DNA of 64,000 nucleotides, taken from assembly GCA_030435675.1 (NCBI GenBank), contig CM059623.1:398012-462011 (forward strand). The letters run 5' to 3'. The stretch comes from Steinernema hermaphroditum (lineage: Eukaryota; Nematoda; Chromadorea; Rhabditida; Steinernematidae). The translations under genes and the position numbers were made by a program. The notes beneath the pieces are model-generated. The model worked only from the letters and a program-made list of their open reading frames with translations, was not told where the DNA came from and made no database searches. Below are positions 48,911 through 61,777 of this stretch, one piece after another (position 1 is the stretch's first letter; the number at the start of each line of letters is the position of its first letter).

Positions 48911-49073
48911 ATGCAAAGTTCATTAGCAGCCGCGTGCAGCGCCGTGGACACGTCGGCGCGTCAGCTGGTGGAGATGGACGCTAATGCAATGTTCGTCGTG
49001 AGGTCAGAACCGAGCGAAGACGAGGAAGGTGGAAGGAGGGATGAGACGGGCGTTGCAGGTGGATGGAATGTGC
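48911..49073 (+). CDS. candidate first coding exon
   Basis: A GC-rich island in AT-rich surroundings holds an ATG-initiated frame of 54 codons, then a GTGAGT donor exactly where the frame would otherwise stop (phase 2). The translation starts MQSSLAAACSAVDTSARQ and contains FVVRSEPSEDEEGG, an acidic SEP..DEE segment of the kind seen in nuclear proteins. No family can be named, and I found no downstream exon. It could also be a GC-rich promoter with chance coding character. Confidence 0.35.
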
Positions 49074-51802
49074 TGTGAGTCAGCCGGCGGAGAGGCGACA
49101 CCGATGAGTGATGGATGAGGAATGGAATGTTGAAGACTGATGTTGAAACTTATGATTTAGGCCAGAAAGCGTAGACCGTAGCACAAAATGCCAATTCTAA
49201 AGTGCAGTAATAGAAAATATGATGTAACACATTTATGATTACAAAAATAGGTAAATGTACGGAACTTGAATTGTGGAAGGTCTATATATCACTGAACTTT
49301 TTCTTGTAAAAAAAGAGGAGCTGGCGAACCCCATATAGGCATTTCAAAAGCACAAATAGACAGGTTGTCTCCGAAGATGTTTTTCAAGTCATGTTTGTGA
49401 GAACCCTAAGGCGAGATCTATGGAAAAAATGAAGCACAAAAATGAAAGAAACTGACCGATCTCACCGTAGGATGTTCACGAAAATGACTCCTGTCTCGAT
49501 GGGCCATCCTGTACAATGTGTCCCAGAAAAGTGCATGGGTGAAGGACAGTCTCTGAACAGGAAGCACAAAAATGAAAGAAACCGATCGGTCCTGCAGGTC
49601 TGAATGTCCGCATGGTCCTCTACGACCGGTCTCACATTTGGATGTTCATGGAAACGACATTCCAGACTTCCGGGTGGGCCACCGTCTGTCTACAACCTGT
49701 GAAAAGTGTCCGGGAATCAGCGAAAGACAGTCTGCATGTCTCTCATTCATGTGCATGTTTTTGTCAAAGGAATGCAAAAAAGTCTAGGTTCCCCATCCAC
49801 AAAAATAAAACAAACAGCGCATAGGTTTTGATTGAGATTGTAGCGAAAAAGCTTCTAACAATGAAAGAAGCTACGAAGCTGAATAATTCATGAATACGTC
49901 ATTCAAGAGGCAGTCTTAAAAGAATGCTTTACGAGAGAACAAAATAATCAAGTTCACAAGAAGGCACTCATGTGTTATAATGCCTACGTCAGCACAAACC
50001 GACAGCAGGGATTGATAAACCGACTCACTTTCAGAAGCCTGTGGAGCGAATTCGATCGAAGTACAGCCTTCAATGCGCAATCTTGCGGAATAAATATACC
50101 AAATAAATATTTTTTTTGGAACCCGGAAGTTAACACGGAGCACAACAAGCAGCGATGAATAGTATACGAATGACCTATTTTCGTCATATATTGTGTGACG
50201 GCCACTTTCCAGATACTATATGGACCGAGAAGAAGGAGTATTACCATCAGCGAACAAAAAATAACTCCGCTCATGTGTGCAAAAATTTTTAACTCTATCG
50301 GAGGAACCGACTTTTCGTTCATTTGTCTATATGCGAAATTGACTTTGCTTCGCTCTTGAATCAATCGCCATAGACCGCTCAGTCGGCGAACCTCAGAGAT
50401 AGCTAGTGACCCAACCGATCGCTAGGGAAACGAATGAAAGGCTTTGGCAAAAGGCTAAAAAGAGAGCATAAAGAGTATCAAACCGATATTTCGGATATCA
50501 AGGTGAACAATACGGAGGTTTGGAGGCACGGCGCTGCTGTGGTCTGAACATGCGAGTTTTGTATATTATAACGGGTGTGCCTCGTCGCGTTGCTTTTATG
50601 TACCGTACCGCCCGTCTTTTTTAAACTCTTAACTCTTATTAAACCAAATTTATAATTCTTATCACTATCATATGGTGTTTGCTGCTACCTTTGTTCCCGG
50701 GGTGATTTGCGCCGGTCAAGAACGACCGCTCTTTCAACTGATTTCTAAGAGAGCGAACAGACAACCAAATGATGTCTAGAATGAGAAACGAAATAAAGCA
50801 TTAAAAGTGGTTTGGAGCTATTCGGACTACCGTAATGTATTGTTCAGCAGACGTATAACAGTCATGCAGAGTGGCCAGGTTCAATATGAGATGTAATACG
50901 GCTGAGGTTACCACTAACCAAAATTGTATCTCTTTGTCACATTTCAGAGAGTCACAAAGGTTCCGGCTACAAAACCGACACCTAAATATATCGTCGTCAC
51001 GCCAGAGTGGTTAAAATTTAACGAACCGCGTGTTTTACAATGGATGTGGAGACGTGGAGACGCGTGCAATATTTATCGAGATCTCGCAGAGAAATGCTTA
51101 AAATTTAAGACCACTCATGGAAGGCGCCGCATGATTTCACGATATAATCCATATATAAAACTGTCATGAAGAACAAAGAGTTAAAAGTAGTTACAGTAGT
51201 GGAGATTTTAAGGATCTGAGTGAATGAGTCCCAAGCAGAGCAGTGCGAAGGACGGTACAAAGGACGGTTCAAGGACGGTACAAAAAGAGAAACCCTAGAG
51301 CTGTGAACTGAAGCGCCAATGAACATAGAAAGAAGGCTCGAATCGAACTCTGAACTCTACCAAAAGAACCCAGTGATCTGTGTTTGGATCTTCAAGGTGT
51401 CATGTACCGACAAGTGTTGGACAAAAGCGCCGCACTCACAGCTACGCTGATCAGAAAATGAGGTGTAGAAGCCGATCGATTTCTATATCTTCAAAGGGGC
51501 AAAAAACAGAAACCTTAGAACTGCGATGGAAACAGTCTCCTGTACCCTGAATTACAAACAAAAATTCCGCTAAAGGTATGAAACTGTTAAATAACACTTT
51601 CTTAGTTCAACAGTTCAAACAGCAGTTCAACGAGTGGACCATCTTGCGGTGCCGAGTTTCTTCACGAAGGAAAACAAAAATAAATCTCCAACTACGCTAG
51701 TTGTTATATAGGTGGGTACTTTCAGTAACAAAGAGCTGCGATGTCGATGAAAATCCGACGCCTTATAAAGTTTTAGAGAACTGGTTAAAGTGATCTATTT
51801 TT
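49074..51802. other. repeat-rich region, no firm gene
   Basis: 49440-49770 contains two imperfect copies of AAGCACAAAAATGAAAGAAA followed by GGATGTTCA(C/T)GGAAA and GGGCCA. A related piece lies near 38385. 49839-49950 is the partner of 42893-43012. An exon-like frame is at 50949-51169, listed separately. Confidence 0.45.
50949..51169 (+). other. exon-like open frame, origin unknown
   Basis: TTGTCACATTTCAG (ending 50948) is a good acceptor and is followed by about 73 open codons translating to RVTKVPATKPTPKYIVVTPE and then WLKFNEPRVLQWMWRRGDAC. Composition is plausible for protein (three Trp, balanced charges). I recognise no domain; it might be a host exon or part of a transposable element. 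Confidence 0.25.
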
Positions 51803-52694
51803 GGTGCCTAGACATTTGCGCCCCAGACATTTGCGCCCCAGACATTTGCGCCCCGGACATTTGCGCCCCGGACATTTGCGCCCCGGACATTTGCGCCCCA
51901 GACATTTGCGCCCCAGATATTTGCGCCCCGGACACTTGCGCCCCGGACATTCTATATCCTGCTAATTTGTGCGTGAGATTCAACACTACCGCTATTTCAA
52001 ACAACTCATTCATACTGCACACTTCATAACAAAAACATAACAAACAAAAACCAACAACAACTTCTGTTCTGCCTGCACTTACGCTTCACCTAATTTACAA
52101 TATCAAAAACGTAAGAAGCACAACACTAACCTTTGTTCTGCCTGCGCTTACGCTTCACCTAATCGGCAAATGCTTTCACACGATACTGCAGCGCCCGGCG
52201 CAAGTCAAGAAGGTCTTCATCGGTCCGGTCATCCTCAGGTTTTTCATAGTAAGATTCCACCAATGTTTTGATAGCGATGTCGTTCTTCACATAGACAACT
52301 TTCCGTGGAAATCCAAGAACGGGCCGAGTAAGATCAATTTCGTGATCTCGTAAACGATCATATGACCATTGTTCTTCTTTCTTAAGTCCGCAAATCACCT
52401 TCGACAGTGCTGGATGTGTGGCAGATCCAAAATTTGACCGGAAAGCATTATGCCATCCTTCCTGCCCATTGTTCGTCCGCCCTTGATCCGTGGTTACACT
52501 CAGATAGCAGCTCCATTCACTCGGCTGGAACAAGGCTTCTTGGAACCGCTGCCTGCATTATGTCGTTGTAGGACCAATGTCCGGGGCGCAAATGTCCGGG
52601 GCGCAAATGTCCGGGGCGCAAATGTCCGGGGCGCAAATATCTGGGGCGCAAATGTCCGGGGCGCAAATGTCTGGGGCGCAAATGTCCTAGTACC
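51803..52694 (-). mobile_element. foldback MULE element with 15-bp tandem repeats in its arms
   Basis: An 892-bp element flanked by CTATTTTT at 51795-51802 and again at 52695-52702, an 8-bp target duplication. The ends read GGTGCCTAGACATTTGCG and, inverted, GGTACTAGGACATTTGCG. The left arm has nine 15-bp units of GACATTTGCGCCCC(A/G) plus a partial one (51811-51951). The right arm has seven inverted units plus a partial one (52576-52686). Between them lies a minus-strand MULE-transposase C-terminus and a 75-bp duplication near 52060-52160. Foldback (FB/NOF-like) elements with tandem-repeat arms and MULE relatives are known in flies. This copy lacks most of the transposase and would be non-autonomous. 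Confidence 0.8.
52159..52557 (-). pseudogene. C-terminal MULE-type transposase fragment
   Basis: An open frame of 132 codons, read right to left, ending TAG at 52159 and limited upstream by a stop at 52558-52560. The segment DQGRTNNGQEGWHNAFRS followed by HPALSKVICGLKKEEQWSYD matches the region after the catalytic core in MULE-type (often FLYWCH-linked) transposases, where RTNN..EGWH..F and a HP...F...LKKEQ helix are characteristic. The catalytic DDE core would lie N-terminal and is absent. No start codon context is seen; treat as a remnant. Confidence 0.7.
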
Positions 52695-53087
52695 CTATTT
52701 TTGTTCTTAAAATAGCGTCTATAAGTGATTGACTCATGGGTACAAACGTAAAAACAAAGTTAATTGAGTAATAGCCTTTAGGGTTAAGGTCAAAGAGGCG
52801 AGTATACAAAAATATATAACACTAAAGTGCAAATATACAAAGGTGACTTATATTGATAAACACCATTTTTTGCGTTATAAGGAAAGGATGAGATACGAAT
52901 ACCGTAGTCCCGCCACCAGTGACAAGATCTACAACGCTGTATGAGGAGTTACTCTGCAAGACTTAATGCCTACATAGAGTCGAAAGTCATGTTTGTCTTG
53001 GTAGGGAATCCCTGCTGGCGTTGATCTGAGAAAGAATGATGATAGAAAAGAAGAAAGCGTTATTATCGCATTCATTGTCAAAAATCT

Positions 53088-54170
53088 AAAAAAGGTATTA
53101 TTGTGCACTAATCATACTAATCCGGATTTCACGCGACGGGAAAAACGTTTCATTCAATCGATCAGAAAAAAGGGCGCCCGCAAAAATCTTTGGTTTTATC
53201 TTTGGCGGTTATGTCCCGGCAGTAACGCTTAGGCAGCGATCGATGGACCGCCCTGTCGCTCGCCACTACGACACGGGCAAGTGTCATGAGAATGATGCAT
53301 GGACCAAAAAGTAGAAGCTGTAATTAACCTGCCAAACTGCTGTGACTTGAGCGAAATAACTTATCTAATCCAAAAACATAAAAATCGTGCTGTGTTGTGC
53401 ATCAAGAATCCGAATTTCACGCGACGTGAAAAACGTTTCATTTAATCGATACACAAGAAAGGAGATCCCAAAAATATGACCACGTTTGTAATAACTCCGA
53501 TATGACTGATTTGAGCACAGCGTTTGAGCGATGAAGAGTGATATCTGGCAAACGAAAAGTAGAAAATATAACCTCCATGCCGAGTATGCATTCTCGATAA
53601 AACGGGGTGGGTCGTGGACCCAGAGAACATGCGGATTGCCAAAAATCTAAAAACCTTCATGATTGTTCACCACCCCAAGAATACTAATCCAGGGTTCAGG
53701 CGGTTTATTCGATCGATCGAATATAACGACAAAATGCTAAAACCTTCAACTCAATGCAACAAGGATCTCATGATCCATGCAAGTTCGAATTCGACTGATG
53801 GACAGCTAAGGTAGTATAAGGGCCACGCCGAATACGATCAATTTCCGTGGCAATAGAAGACACTTAATCCCCGAATGGATAGACACATGCGAGAGGATTT
53901 GACCGTTAGAAGGCGACCCCAAAAATCTGAACGCGTTTCTCGATAAAACCGAGTTTCAGAAATACAACTACGTGTAAAGGACATGAACATCAAGGACATC
54001 AACGGATGGGTCATGGAGCCAGTGAACAGATTGAGGATTGTAAAGCATGAATCGGCGATTGGTTGCAATATACATAGGGTCAAAGTTGCCGACTTTCAAA
54101 AATCTAAAAACCTTCACGATTGTTCCGGAGGTTATGCGTTTCATCCGATCGATTAAAAACAAAGACGACA
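53088..54170 (+). repeat. diverged tandem repeats
   Basis: Recurring blocks CAAAAATCTAAAAA (53088, 53639, 54097), AATCC(G)GATTTCACGCGACG with GAAAAACGTTTCATT (53120, 53408), and TTCAT(C/T)CGATCGATNA. Unit spacing is about 270-450 bp and similarity is patchy, so this is an old array. Confidence 0.55.
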
Positions 54171-55275
54171 AAACACGACAACATTCCCGACAATATCATA
54201 TCAACCAAAAACTTCAGGTAAATATATCAAGAATCTCCTGATCCATGCATCACTGATGGACAGGCAAGAACTAACATAAGGGCCACGTCGGATCCGATCG
54301 ATTTCGGCGTCAATAGAAGATACTTTCGCTCGCGAATCGATAGACACATGCGAAAGTTCGGAAACGATCAATCTCCGAAACATCGAGCGACGGGCGGCAT
54401 ATGTCGCTACGTGCTTTCGGCCAGCCCCCTTCTTCTTTAAACAGACTCTTAAACGGGGATTATGGGATGAAGTGAATGTAATTAAGTGCACAACGGGATG
54501 ACGGAGGAAGTGGCAATTAGAAGTGTTCGAAAGGTCAAAACGATTAGAGTTTTCGTATGTCTCATCCGGAGGCGATATCATAAGTCCACGGAAAGGGCAA
54601 AGGCAGTCATGGAGGAGGAAGAGTGATGCGATGGATCCCGGAGGTCTTGCGGCACTAATAAAAGGTTTATGACAGTCGTAAACGGGCACTGTGAGGAATG
54701 AGGAACGCCCAAAGGTCTTCCAAAGAGTGCCGTCTTCACTTTAATCTGTAGTGTTTTGTTTGTAGTGCAGGGCATGTGTGCACTTTTAGGAAAAGTCAGA
54801 GAATTGTTGGAAATCATATGGTCCGTTAATTTCGGAATTCAGGAGGGTAAGGACAGGCAGATGCATCCAGCGTCCAGGGTAAAAGACCAAAAATACAAAA
54901 CAACATCTTGGACCGGCGTTATAACCCGAGGTTCAGGGTTCATGTAAAAACCACCCAAAAATATGAAACCTTAGTCGAAGGCAGTCGTAAGCGAGCAGTG
55001 TGATGAATGAAGAGCGCCCAAAGGCCTCAATAACATAGCTCTCTTTGCGTAAAAATATAAAATTTATATACACGGTAAACGAGATATATTCATTAGTGCG
55101 TTAACATCATCTAAATGCTACGTTCATAATGATCGGAACCGCTAAGCATCCTCGAAATTCACACTGTTTACCTATGTCCAAACCGAGCATTGACCATTAA
55201 TTTCTCTCTGGAGAGTGCGGCTTTTGCTGACTTTTCCGGATTGTTGATGACGAAAACTGGCACATTATGCTCATG

Positions 55276-55974
55276 TCACTTACAAGGAGAGGTCCAAAAT
55301 TGTCCTACGCCGATTTTGCTGAAATTTGGCAGGGAGAGAGAGGTGCTAGAGTGTAGCAAAAAACCTGATAGGTTTCATCGGTGAATGGCGGGTTTAAACT
55401 ATAAACTAACATACGTGTAAGACGGCTTTTCGTTTTTCACAAAATTTACTAGAACTTCCGGGTAAAACGGATCCATGAATCGCTCCCGAACCGTTCAAGA
55501 GGGACTGTGGATGAATTCCCAGGGCAAACAGCAGATCGTTCGCGTATTTTGAGTAATATTTAAGCTACGTGATTTTGTCCTCTGTCATTGTAAGGCGTCC
55601 TGGTACGATATCCCTGACGCCACAAGATATACGGTATTTGTGCCAGTTTTTGTCGTTTTTTGACAAGTTTTCTTGCTACAAGAACATGGTTGTTAATTTA
55701 CAATGTTAATTTTGCCTCTATGTGCCGAAAACCTTAAAAAACCCGTTAAAAAAAGGGCAAAGACTGACAAGAATACCGTATATTTTGAGGCGCCAAGGAC
55801 ATCGCACCAGGAGACCTTACAATTAAGAGGTCAAAATCAACTATGAAGTGCAGCTTAAACAAAAACAACTTTTAAGAAACCTATCAGGTTTTGCTACACT
55901 CTAGCACCTCTCTCTCCCTGCCAAATTTCAGCCGAATCGGCGTGGGACAGTTTGGGACCTCTCCTTGTTAGTGA
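55276..55974. mobile_element. hairpin (foldback) non-autonomous element
   Basis: The left arm starting CACTTACAAGGAGAGGTCC (55277) and including GGCAGGGAGAGAGAGGTGCT and ACCTGATAGGTTT is inverted at 55868-55974. A second inverted pair closer to the centre shares ATATACGGTATT and TTGTAAGG.GTCCTGGT at about 55590-55640 and 55780-55830. The right arm is shorter by roughly 140 bp. There is no coding sequence. Target duplications were not identified, so family is unknown. Confidence 0.7.
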
Positions 55975-56857
55975 GAAATATCACTGAAAAGGCGTTGAAG
56001 TTTCTTTTCCTGCAAAATTTAGTTGGCAAAGAGCAAAATTGGCAAAATAAATGCATTGAAAAGGACGATACAGAGTCACACAAAGCCATTGTTAATCAGC
56101 AAAAGTCACTTTCCTGATTTCCCAGATTTGGTTAATGGTGTCGCAGACGCAATAGGTTTTCTAGAATGTTCCAGGATGTGCAACACAGACAGTCTACAAA
56201 ATGCCTGAATGTCATTTCACTTGTGTTTGTGTAACTTATATACTGTGTAAGCGTATGAAGAGGTTGTACATCCAGGAGAAGGAGAAAGGCGAGGCGAAAT
56301 AACTACACATCTTCTTTAAATGGTGACACCAAGGTGATGATAGCATGATATCCTTAAAGAAGGTTAGCTTTAAAGGGGGGTTAGGGTTGGTTAGGTTTAA
56401 AGGGGGCTTCACGTCTGCACCTGCAAAAATATTATTTATAAGAAATGTTTCTTTTTCAAAAGCAATGTAAAACGGCCATCAAAGCGCAAAAAGAAGAGAC
56501 AAAATAAATGCGGTCGGCAGCAAATGAGATCTCGAATCGGTCGGGTCATCTGTTCTCCCTCTCTCTGAGGCCCGCCGAATAAGATCAACATGGCCCGACC
56601 AAAAAATTCGAATGGTCGCATAGGAAAACTGTTCAATCTTTGTTAACTATTCTTAAATCTGAAGAGGGTTCAAAGAAGGCGAAGATTCGTCATGCCACAA
56701 TTTTACACATGGTCTTTCATGACGTTGATTCAAGATAAAACGGTCAACGAAAACAAGTCCACAAAAATCCTATTATTGGGAATCCTTGGGAAAGTTCGTT
56801 CGCTTTATTCATCCGATTTTCAGTGAACTTTGTCCAATGTTCTGCCAACACCGACGT

Positions 56858-56879
56858 GCCTAAGCCTAAGCCCTAAAGC
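56858..56879 (+). repeat. short telomere-like interstitial repeat
   Basis: GCCTAAGCCTAAGCCCTAAA is about three imperfect copies of GCCTAA, the complement of the nematode telomere unit TTAGGC. Such a short tract can arise by chance. Confidence 0.3.
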
Positions 56880-58604
56880 TCAAGTCTCAAGCCGAACCAT
56901 GTCATGATTTGTGTCTGTGGCAATACATCGGTCGTCCACTCGCTCTGTCCCTCCCGGCTTCCGGAAGACCCGTAACACAAGACAAATAAAGGCGACACAA
57001 CTACTCAAAAATATCAGCAACAACGTCAAATCGTTGCATCGGCAGGCACTGAGTTGCATTACAAAAATTACAAAAATAAAGAGGAAGGAGAAAGAACATA
57101 AAGTGATACAAGAACATCATTTATAAGAAACGGTTTTAATCAAAGTAAACTAAGCAAAGTATAATCACATCTGAAAAAGAAACACAAAATGATCGTTCCC
57201 CTTCACATCGACCTTATTCTTAATTCACAATCGCAACCATAATTCAAAACTTTCGGTTTTGTCCTCAGCGATCGATCGTCCAATCGCTCCCTCACCCGGC
57301 TCGCAGAAGGCAACAACAGTCAATATGCAGCCGGTCATTTTAGACCGGGAAAAATCGCAGCAACAATAAAATTCGAGAGCTATCACAACGAAGAGACCAG
57401 GTCATATCAACAAAAGCTATCGACAACACAACTCAAAATAGACAATAAACCACACGGTAGGGCACGTCGATGATGTGGTTTGGCAGAAAATTTAGCCAAA
57501 AATAAAATTTATTGGAGATGAAATCCACGAATCACCACCTCCATGAGTCAAAGCCAAAAACCCAATAATAAGACAAGCTCAACTGTAACATCGTTGGCTG
57601 AATCCTGGACAAACGGTCAAAAATAAAACCGTCATTCGTGAACCAAATATAAGGGATCGGCACTTTTCTCTAAAAGACAAATTCAACAAATTTTCGATAC
57701 GGTTCGCCAATGTTTTGACAAAAATTCATATCTTTCTTATATTTGTAACACCCGGGCGCAAAAATTCATAAGATGGTACTTGTTAGATCAGATAAGACAC
57801 CCTTCTGAAGAGGACAAACATCTCGGAATGACCATCAGATGTTGATTAAGAAGCAAACTGCAAAATCTTCGAGCTATAAAAGGCCGAAAAGAAGAGATCG
57901 AATCTCTCCAGCGACGGAATAGCTGACGAGCCTTCTGAATAATTCTCCCCTAGGCCACACGTTTTCGACACTGACTCTTCTAAATAGTTAAAGAGCCTTA
58001 TATCACGCGAATTCTGTTTGCGTCGGCGCCGAATCAGCGCAAACAGCGCTCTTCTCAAAGCACCTTAATGAAGAGCGAGCGGCTAATTACACGGATATCG
58101 CGCGTCTTCCCCTCGTCATCACGCTTCTTCGCGCCTCCGGAAAGTCGTAATCTTCTCTAATCTCGCGCCTCCCTTCACGTCACTCGTCCCCGGAGGACTC
58201 GCGACCACGACTTCCACCCACCGGGGGATTCAATTACAGAGCCGATGCAACAAACTGCACTCGGAAGTCCGAAGAGCGGAAGGCGCTAATGAACCGCGGA
58301 AGCGTTCGGCAGATGGTGGCTCTGCAAGTGGAGATGTAAACAGACGACGTATGGGAGCGTATAAACACTGAACACGGAGGCACTCGATGAAAAAAAAACA
58401 CCGCGATGGAAGGTGACATGAATCCCTGAATCAAGGGTTTCAATTTCAGTCTAACTTGCAGTTCAATTGATGAATACTGAAGTTCAAATAAGGTCAAAGG
58501 CGAAGAACACTACAATAGCAAAAATTATAAAATTACCACTTAATTTTTCACAAGATAGATAACATAAATTAGTGCCTTATATGAGAGCCAAGGAGATGTG
58601 AATG

Positions 58605-59892
58605 GAAATTGTGACATTTTCTCAAAGGATCACTTTCCCCAGAATCATGATCTATCGCGAGGGAATTCGGTGAAGAAAAACACCGCGGGAGGAGGATAGT
58701 TAAGTTGACAGGCATCCGTGCAACGAATATAAATGTAAATAATATAAATAATGCTATAAATAGCATTATGAATAATGGGGTGGACGAAGAATACAGCAAT
58801 ACAGAAAGAGTTCTTACGACGTTTTTGGCCAATTTTTTGTGAACGATTAACACTGTATACACGCATATTTGACTTACCTGTGAATCAGCATTTCTTTCTG
58901 CCGCTATCAAAAATCAATATGAAAGGCTTCCACCGACGTATACAAGACAAATGTAAAGTACATAAAAGATAGAGTTATCGCAGATTATCCGTTTTGCAAA
59001 TTGTGACATTTTCTTAAAGGATCACTTTCCCTAGAATCCTAATCTATCGATCCCGGCGGAGCACTGAAATTCCCGACCAAGCCGATATCAAGTGTAAAAA
59101 TTCTGTTTAACTTACAGTTCAATGAACTCCTACTGCCGTTCTCCGAGCTCGTTTCATTGAAAAATCAACCTCGAAATGGAATAGATCTCTCAAAAATTTA
59201 GCCTTAACAACCAACTGACTATAAATTCTTTCATTTCCAGCGGAATTCACCCATTCCCGACCACAAAGTCATTCACTGACAGCTCGCATGACCAAGAAGT
59301 GCAACAAGAAAACCAATGACGATCAGTCAGAGGACAAATCAAAAATCACATTTTCTCAAGATATGCATCTGGTCAGAATGCCGACGAAAATACTGCCTCC
59401 GGCGAACTGGCTCCAGTAAGTTGACTTCGACTTGACGACTGTCCAAGCGACTAACGCCTACAACCTCACAAATTTAGCTCCAACAACCAACCGGCTACAA
59501 ATGCTTTCGATCCCACCGAACCCATTCCCGACGACTTGACTTCGGGTCATCGATTGCTCAGGGGACTCATGCCTACGACCTATCCATTTGGCTAATGTTC
59601 ATGTTATCGGCTGATATAGAATCTTACAATATCGTTCAGCATTTAACTTATCTACAGATATTTACAAAAGTCCTGTTCCGGCCAAAAATAATTTCTAAAT
59701 TAAACATTTATTTCGTTTCTGCACAGCACAAGCTCTCTCAAAAACTCAAGACTCAAATCAAGCTTACACAGTTGAATGAACTCCAACTGCCGTTGTCCAA
59801 GCTCGTTTCGTTGAAAAAAAAATTCGAAACAGAACATGTATCTACGTTTTGCTTAACAGATCTCTCAAAAATTTAGCTTCAGCAACCAAGAA
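58605..59892 (+). repeat. spaced direct repeats
   Basis: AAATTGTGACATTTTCT(C/T)AA with AGGATCACTTTCCC occurs at 58609 and 59000. GAACTCC(T/A)ACTGCCGTT with GAGCTCGTTTC or AAGCTCGTTTC is at 59124 and 59779. CTCTCAAAAATTTAGC is at 59191 and 59861. Together they suggest old overlapping duplications; no coding content. Confidence 0.6.
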
Positions 59893-61479
59893 GCACTTTT
59901 AGATAGGCTTAGTTTCTGTCCTGCATGGAAACCACACCAAAAATCAAAAACAAGTTGCTTTAGGTAAACTTTAGGTAAAGAGCGCGGTACTAAGAGAATA
60001 GTTGATCTTCCGTATTTCAGATCGTTCGGGAACCCAGACAAGAATGCGGGCCAAGTTAGCGTCCTGAGTTTTGAAGTGTAAGTGATGCCAATAAGCACTT
60101 AATTATACGCAATTTTCGAATCCGGAAACGGGATTTTGAGTAGTTTTGAAGCTTTCGGAGTGGAAGTTTTGCGCAGTTTGACGGTTGGAAGTCTCCCGTT
60201 TCGGCGGTCAAAAATATTAGCCTTCTGAGATGAATTAAGCCGGTGTATTCAAAAATACAATAACCATGGAAAAGAGCTAAAAAATTATCAAATATCAAAA
60301 CTGCTGAGACAACTTCAGAGTCCACTACAAGAAAACAGGGCGGTTCGCTCAGCCATATAAGTTCTTTAGGTAAACCAACCCTACGATGATCGTCTGAGGA
60401 TCACGCGCAATCTAAATTCTCTAGATATGAGCCTAAGCGCACGTAGAATAACCTTCTTGAATGCTTGACAAAAATGTGTCGTGCTACCTATGGAAGTTAC
60501 GAATTAGAGAATAGTTGATCTTCCTGCCCAACATCATGCTTAAATCAGTGTCCCAAAAAACCCACTACTTTTCAAGAAACAGACCGCAGGATCCACGCAG
60601 TTTTACTGTCTAATTCTCGGTGTGCCGGTCCCGAGACGACTACCATGACGGACATGACCGTAGTTCCCTCGTTTTCTGTGCACTTATCCAATCGGAGCGG
60701 GTCTGGGCTTATTCGACGCGCCAGCGACCCGAAAACAGGGGTACGCAAATTTTCAGAAGTTTCAAAAAAATTTTTTTATCCATGACCGGGTCCCTTTAAG
60801 CTGAGAGATACCCTGTTTGCATATTCTCATAGCACTCTCTTAGCTCTGTCTAACCTACTTTCTTCCATAATTGACGTTATCAGAGGAAACCACTATGCAT
60901 AAGATGAAGAAGTCGAAAATTGGACCCAAACTTTTAATGACTCAACACCCCGGATTTTCTGTAAGTGAGGAATCCGGCTCTTGCCCACAAGGTAGCCTCC
61001 AGTTGCCCATTAGATTGGCTAACATATTAAATAAAATGTTGAATATTATGCCGTAAAAAACTTCTATACAAAAATGCGAAATTTTCACCGACTCAACCCA
61101 ATACAATCCATGTCTATCGATCTGAAGTAGGCATGAAGGCGAGCATTCAAGTCTTGAACCGGACCAGATTTTATTTGAGCGGTGTCCTAAGCGTCCGTCC
61201 CCGAACTGCAAACACGAAAGTAACTAAAAATTTTATTATATCTGATCTACAGGAGTAAAAGCCGTAAAATTCAAAAAGAAGAACGGTTTGACAGTGTCCC
61301 TTTGAGTAGACAATTCGCTCAATTCGTCCGAACCTGCACTTTCAATGTGGAGGGCCGTGTTACCGTGAACCTTTGCCACAGCTGCCACCTCGAAATGGCC
61401 CAGAGTTGTGTAAGTTTCGAGTATCGCACAGTCTTGTTCTAGATATTCTCGATCAACGCGCTCAAATATGACTCAGAAC

Positions 61480-61777
61480 TTCCAAAAGTATCCGTGGGTT
61501 CATGTCGGACTATCAGTAGTGAAATCCCCCTACTCCATCTTCACTTCCGTTCCGTCACTGATAACTGCCTCTCGCGCCATTAACCAGATTAACTCTTAAC
61601 ACCATTTAAAGAGCGCGCTCTGTTTGTTCTTCGTGCCTTAGTCACTCGGGCAACGTTGCCGGAGGTATTCGCCGACGTCAAAGCGTCCTTCTTATCGCCG
61701 CCACCAACCCTTATCAGCGAGCGTCCCCTCCATCGGGCTCCAGTTCCTAGCGCGATCGACTGAGCGGAGAGCGCAAA
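61480..61777 (+). promoter_or_regulatory. upstream region of the CHP-like gene
   Basis: GC rises over the last 250 bp before the ATG at 61778, with repeated CGCGATC/GCCG-type words and no AT-rich acceptor right before the start. Promoter/5'UTR by position only. Confidence 0.35.

Larger units (their letters stand above)
52695..61479. other. gene-poor, repeat-rich region
   Basis: No gene supported. Contents: a diverged tandem family with AAAAATCTAAAAACCTTCA and CACGCGACG(G/T)GAAAAACGTT at 53090-54150, a hairpin element at 55276-55974, a CCGATGG/ATCGTCCA.TCGCTC motif family at 53235, 56930 and 57275, direct repeats at 58605-59892, and a GC-rich patch at 58060-58330 without a coherent exon. An open frame on the minus strand at 54201-54689 (162 codons) has no recognisable domain and is not called. 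Confidence 0.45.

Noticed and set aside
51790..52029. Plus-strand frame encoding repeated DICAP pentapeptides
   Set aside because: By-product of the 15-bp tandem units in the foldback arm, since 15 is divisible by three.
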